The notes below the pieces were generated by a model that worked only from the letters and a program-made list of their open reading frames with translations, did no database searches and was not told the origin of the DNA. 64,000 bases of DNA from Bacillus australimaris (GTDB taxonomy: Bacteria; Bacillota; Bacilli; Bacillales; Bacillaceae). A program made the position numbers and the translations under genes. The stretch spans positions 1 to 64,000 of the forward strand of contig NZ_LGYN01000001.1 in assembly GCF_001307105.1 (NCBI RefSeq). The letters run 5' to 3'. This document shows, piece by piece, positions 62,091 through 64,000 of this stretch; position 1 is the first letter of the stretch; every line of letters starts with the position of its first letter.

Positions 62091-63347
62091 TTATCCTTCA
62101 AGCAATAACTGCTCAGGGTCTTCAAGCAGATTTTTGATTGTGACAAGGAATCCAACTGCTTCTTTACCATCGACAATTCGGTGGTCATAAGAAAGAGCTA
62201 AATACATCATCGGACGGTTCTCAAAACGTTCTGCATCAATTGCTACAGGACGAAGCTGAATTTTATGCATTCCTAAAATTCCAACTTGAGGGCTGTTTAA
62301 AATCGGTGTTGAAAGTAGAGAACCAAATGTTCCACCGTTTGTGATTGTGAATGATCCACCTTGTAATTCATTAAGAGACAGTTTGTTATCTCTTGCTTTT
62401 TTCGCAAGATGACCAATTTCTTTTTCAATGCCTGCAAATGACAATCTGTCTGCATCACGGACAACCGGTACAACAAGTCCTTCGTTTGCAGCAACAGCGA
62501 TACCGATGTCATAGAATTTCTTCAAGACAAGCTCATCACCTTGAATTTCTGCGTTCAACAGCGGATATTTCTTCAGTGCTGCGACAACTGCTTTCGTAAA
62601 GAAGGACATGAAGCCAAGCTTGACATCATTTTGTTCTAGGAAAGCATCTTTACGGCGCTTTCTTAAATCCATGACAGCTGTCATATCGACTTCATTAAAT
62701 GTCGTCAGCATCGCAGCCGTTTGTTGAACCTCAACTAAACGTTTTGCAATGGTTTGTCTGCGGCGTGACATTCTTTCACGTTCAATTGGCTTTCCTGGTT
62801 GATCATTTTGCACCGCAGCATTTGCTTTTGGCGCAGCTTTCGGTGCACTTGCAGGTGCTTCATTTTTTTGATAAGAAGCCACATCCTGCTTTCGTACCCT
62901 GCCCAGCGGATCTACGGTTGGAATCTCAGATAAGTCAAGACCCTTCTCTCTCGCTAGTTTTCTAGCTGCAGGAGAAGCGATGGTTCTGCCATTACCAGAT
63001 TTCGGCTCTTCTTTGACTGCTTCTTCTTTTTGGGCAGCTGCCGGTTCTTCTTTCGAAGCTGGTGCAGAATGTTGCTCAGGTGCTGGAGCTGCGGACTCGC
63101 TTCCGCCAGCTTCACCTGCTGCAATCGTTCCGATGACTTCTCCAACCTGTACAGTGTCACCAGAATCTTTCAGTACTTCTTTGAGTACACCAGATTCTTC
63201 GGCTGTCAGTTCGACATTGACTTTATCTGTTTCAAGTTCTAACAGGTACTCTCCCTGTTCTACATAATCGCCTGGCTGCTTTAGCCACTGGGCAATCGTT
63301 CCTTCCGAGATTGATTCCGCTAATTCAGGTACTTTAATTTCCGCCAT
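62091..63347 (-). CDS. odhB: Dihydrolipoyl succinyltransferase (E2 of 2-oxoglutarate dehydrogenase)
   Basis: The 418-residue protein has a lipoyl domain (1-77; lipoyl-Lys in [11 protein letters not shown], about K43), an Ala/Pro/Glu-rich linker, a peripheral-subunit-binding domain ([33 protein letters not shown], about 125-160) and a catalytic acyltransferase domain ending in [21 protein letters not shown], with His/Asp of HRxxD. It transfers succinyl from E1 to CoA in the citric acid cycle. GGGGGA lies before the ATG. It follows odhA after a 14-bp gap. Confidence 0.97.
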   Translation of the reverse strand: MAEIKVPELAESISEGTIAQWLKQPGDYVEQGEYLLELETDKVNVELTAEESGVLKEVLKDSGDTVQVGEVIGTIAAGEAGGSESAAPAPEQHSAPASKEEPAAAQKEEAVKEEPKSGNGRTIASPAARKLAREKGLDLSEIPTVDPLGRVRKQDVASYQKNEAPASAPKAAPKANAAVQNDQPGKPIERERMSRRRQTIAKRLVEVQQTAAMLTTFNEVDMTAVMDLRKRRKDAFLEQNDVKLGFMSFFTKAVVAALKKYPLLNAEIQGDELVLKKFYDIGIAVAANEGLVVPVVRDADRLSFAGIEKEIGHLAKKARDNKLSLNELQGGSFTITNGGTFGSLLSTPILNSPQVGILGMHKIQLRPVAIDAERFENRPMMYLALSYDHRIVDGKEAVGFLVTIKNLLEDPEQLLLEG

Positions 63348-63361
63348 TTTTCATTTCCCCC

Positions 63362-64000
63362 TTAGTTTTTGCGAGTCAAGCTATCAGATACAATTCGTTC
63401 TTGTTCTTTTTTATGCACAGTTGGATCACCCTCAGCCGTACTTGAACGTCTTCTTCGGCCGATGTAACGTACTTTTACTTTTTCAGGCGCAATTTCACGT
63501 AAATATGGCTCAATGTATCCCCAAGCTCCCATATTTTGTGGTTCTTCTTGCACCCAAATGATTTCTTCTAAGTTTGTCAGCTTTGATAAAATTGCTTTAA
63601 TATCTTTGGCTGGGAATGGATATAGCTGTTCCACTCTTGCAATATGAAGCCAATCTTTTGGCTCTTCCATTTGGGTGAAGCGGTCACTAATATCAATGGA
63701 TACCTTCCCGCTAGATAGCACGAGACGTGTTACTTTTTCGTGATCATGCACAAGACCTGGCTGTTCAAGAACTGGACGGAACTGTCCATCCGTTAATTCT
63801 TGGACTTCGGATAATGTGTTCGGGTTACGAAGCAGACTCTTCGGCGTCATGATGACAAGCGGACGAATCTCTTCACGAAGCAGCATTTTTGCCTGTCTTC
63901 TAAGAATATGGAAGTATTGTGCTGCACTAGTCAAGTTCGCCACTGTCCAGTTATTCTCAGCCGCTGATTGCAGGAAGCGCTCTGTTCTACCACTTGAATG
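63362..64000 (-). CDS. odhA: 2-oxoglutarate dehydrogenase E1, C-terminal part (5' end outside window)
   Basis: The frame is open from the right edge ([20 protein letters not shown]...) to the stop at 63362, so 212 codons of the C-terminal transketolase-like domain are present. [33 protein letters not shown] and the terminal [16 protein letters not shown]...[21 protein letters not shown]...[27 protein letters not shown] are typical of OdhA/SucA. It decarboxylates 2-oxoglutarate using thiamine diphosphate. A GTG inside (63941-63943) is not the real start. It is upstream of odhB in the odhAB operon. Confidence 0.95.
   Translation of the reverse strand, partial: HSSGRTERFLQSAAENNWTVANLTSAAQYFHILRRQAKMLLREEIRPLVIMTPKSLLRNPNTLSEVQELTDGQFRPVLEQPGLVHDHEKVTRLVLSSGKVSIDISDRFTQMEEPKDWLHIARVEQLYPFPAKDIKAILSKLTNLEEIIWVQEEPQNMGAWGYIEPYLREIAPEKVKVRYIGRRRRSSTAEGDPTVHKKEQERIVSDSLTRKN

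Noticed and set aside
63941..63943. GTG as the start of a short odhA-like gene
   Set aside because: The frame is open with conserved OdhA sequence to the window edge, so the gene simply continues outside.

Overview
The window is a 64-kb stretch of a low-GC Firmicute chromosome that fits the Bacillus pumilus group (B. pumilus, safensis, altitudinis). The GH11 xylanase XynA beside a xylose/xyloside cluster, the strong AGGAGG ribosome-binding sites, and the yob/yoc gene order shared with B. subtilis all point there. Species is inferred from remembered sequences; no search was run. Gene order (gltBA-gltC next to a proHJ-type operon, then the yob/yoc genes up to odhAB) resembles the replication-terminus half of the B. 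subtilis chromosome. I see no phage, IS element, tRNA, rRNA or CRISPR array.

Layout. 1-1.4 kb: 3' part of a collagen-like (Gly-X-Thr) surface protein with a BclA-like C-terminal domain. 1.4-6.9 kb: hexapeptide acetyltransferase, MATE exporter, PBP4-type DD-carboxypeptidase (dacC), pectinesterase with a perfect cre site, and a DUF421 membrane protein. 7-14.1 kb: glutamate synthase gltAB with its divergent LysR activator gltC. 14.2-19.3 kb: heterodimeric ABC exporter (yfiBC-like), and a MerR regulator facing a GNAT acetyltransferase across a 19-bp-spacer MerR-type promoter. 19.4-22.7 kb: proline operon proH-proJ-proA without a T-box, so probably the osmostress route; proH appears to start with ATT. 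23-26.4 kb: cytochrome P450 and a molybdopterin oxidoreductase.

26.5-34.9 kb: xylan/xylose utilisation. xynA, xylB and xylA read leftward, xylR is divergent, and xynB and xynP read leftward. The xynP promoter carries a near-consensus XylR operator inside a 41-bp palindrome, plus a cre-like site in its leader. 34.9-35.4 kb: an sRNA matching BsrF in position and architecture, then csaA. 35.7-39.2 kb: a degenerate M50-like membrane protein and a yndJ operon. 39.4-42.8 kb: yobS-yobT under paired operators, yobU, yobV and a yobW-like gene. 43-45.6 kb: czrA, an APC permease, and a yocA-like lysozyme with a palindromic promoter spacer. 45.7-49.2 kb: methylcitrate-cycle operon mmgDEF. 49.3-56.5 kb: yozB, yocC, yocH (WalR box), recQ, 6S-2 RNA, yocK, an NAD-binding protein and small genes. 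56.7-64 kb: dhaS (cre over the transcription start), sqhC-sodF overlapping, yocS, odhB and the 3' part of odhA.

Many genes serve use of plant polymers and carbon control (pectinesterase, xylanase, xyloside uptake, four cre-like sites). Others serve nitrogen and osmolyte balance (glutamate synthase feeding proline synthesis) and envelope upkeep. The most interesting items are the two structured RNAs, the ATT-start proH, and several operator palindromes placed inside or next to core promoters.
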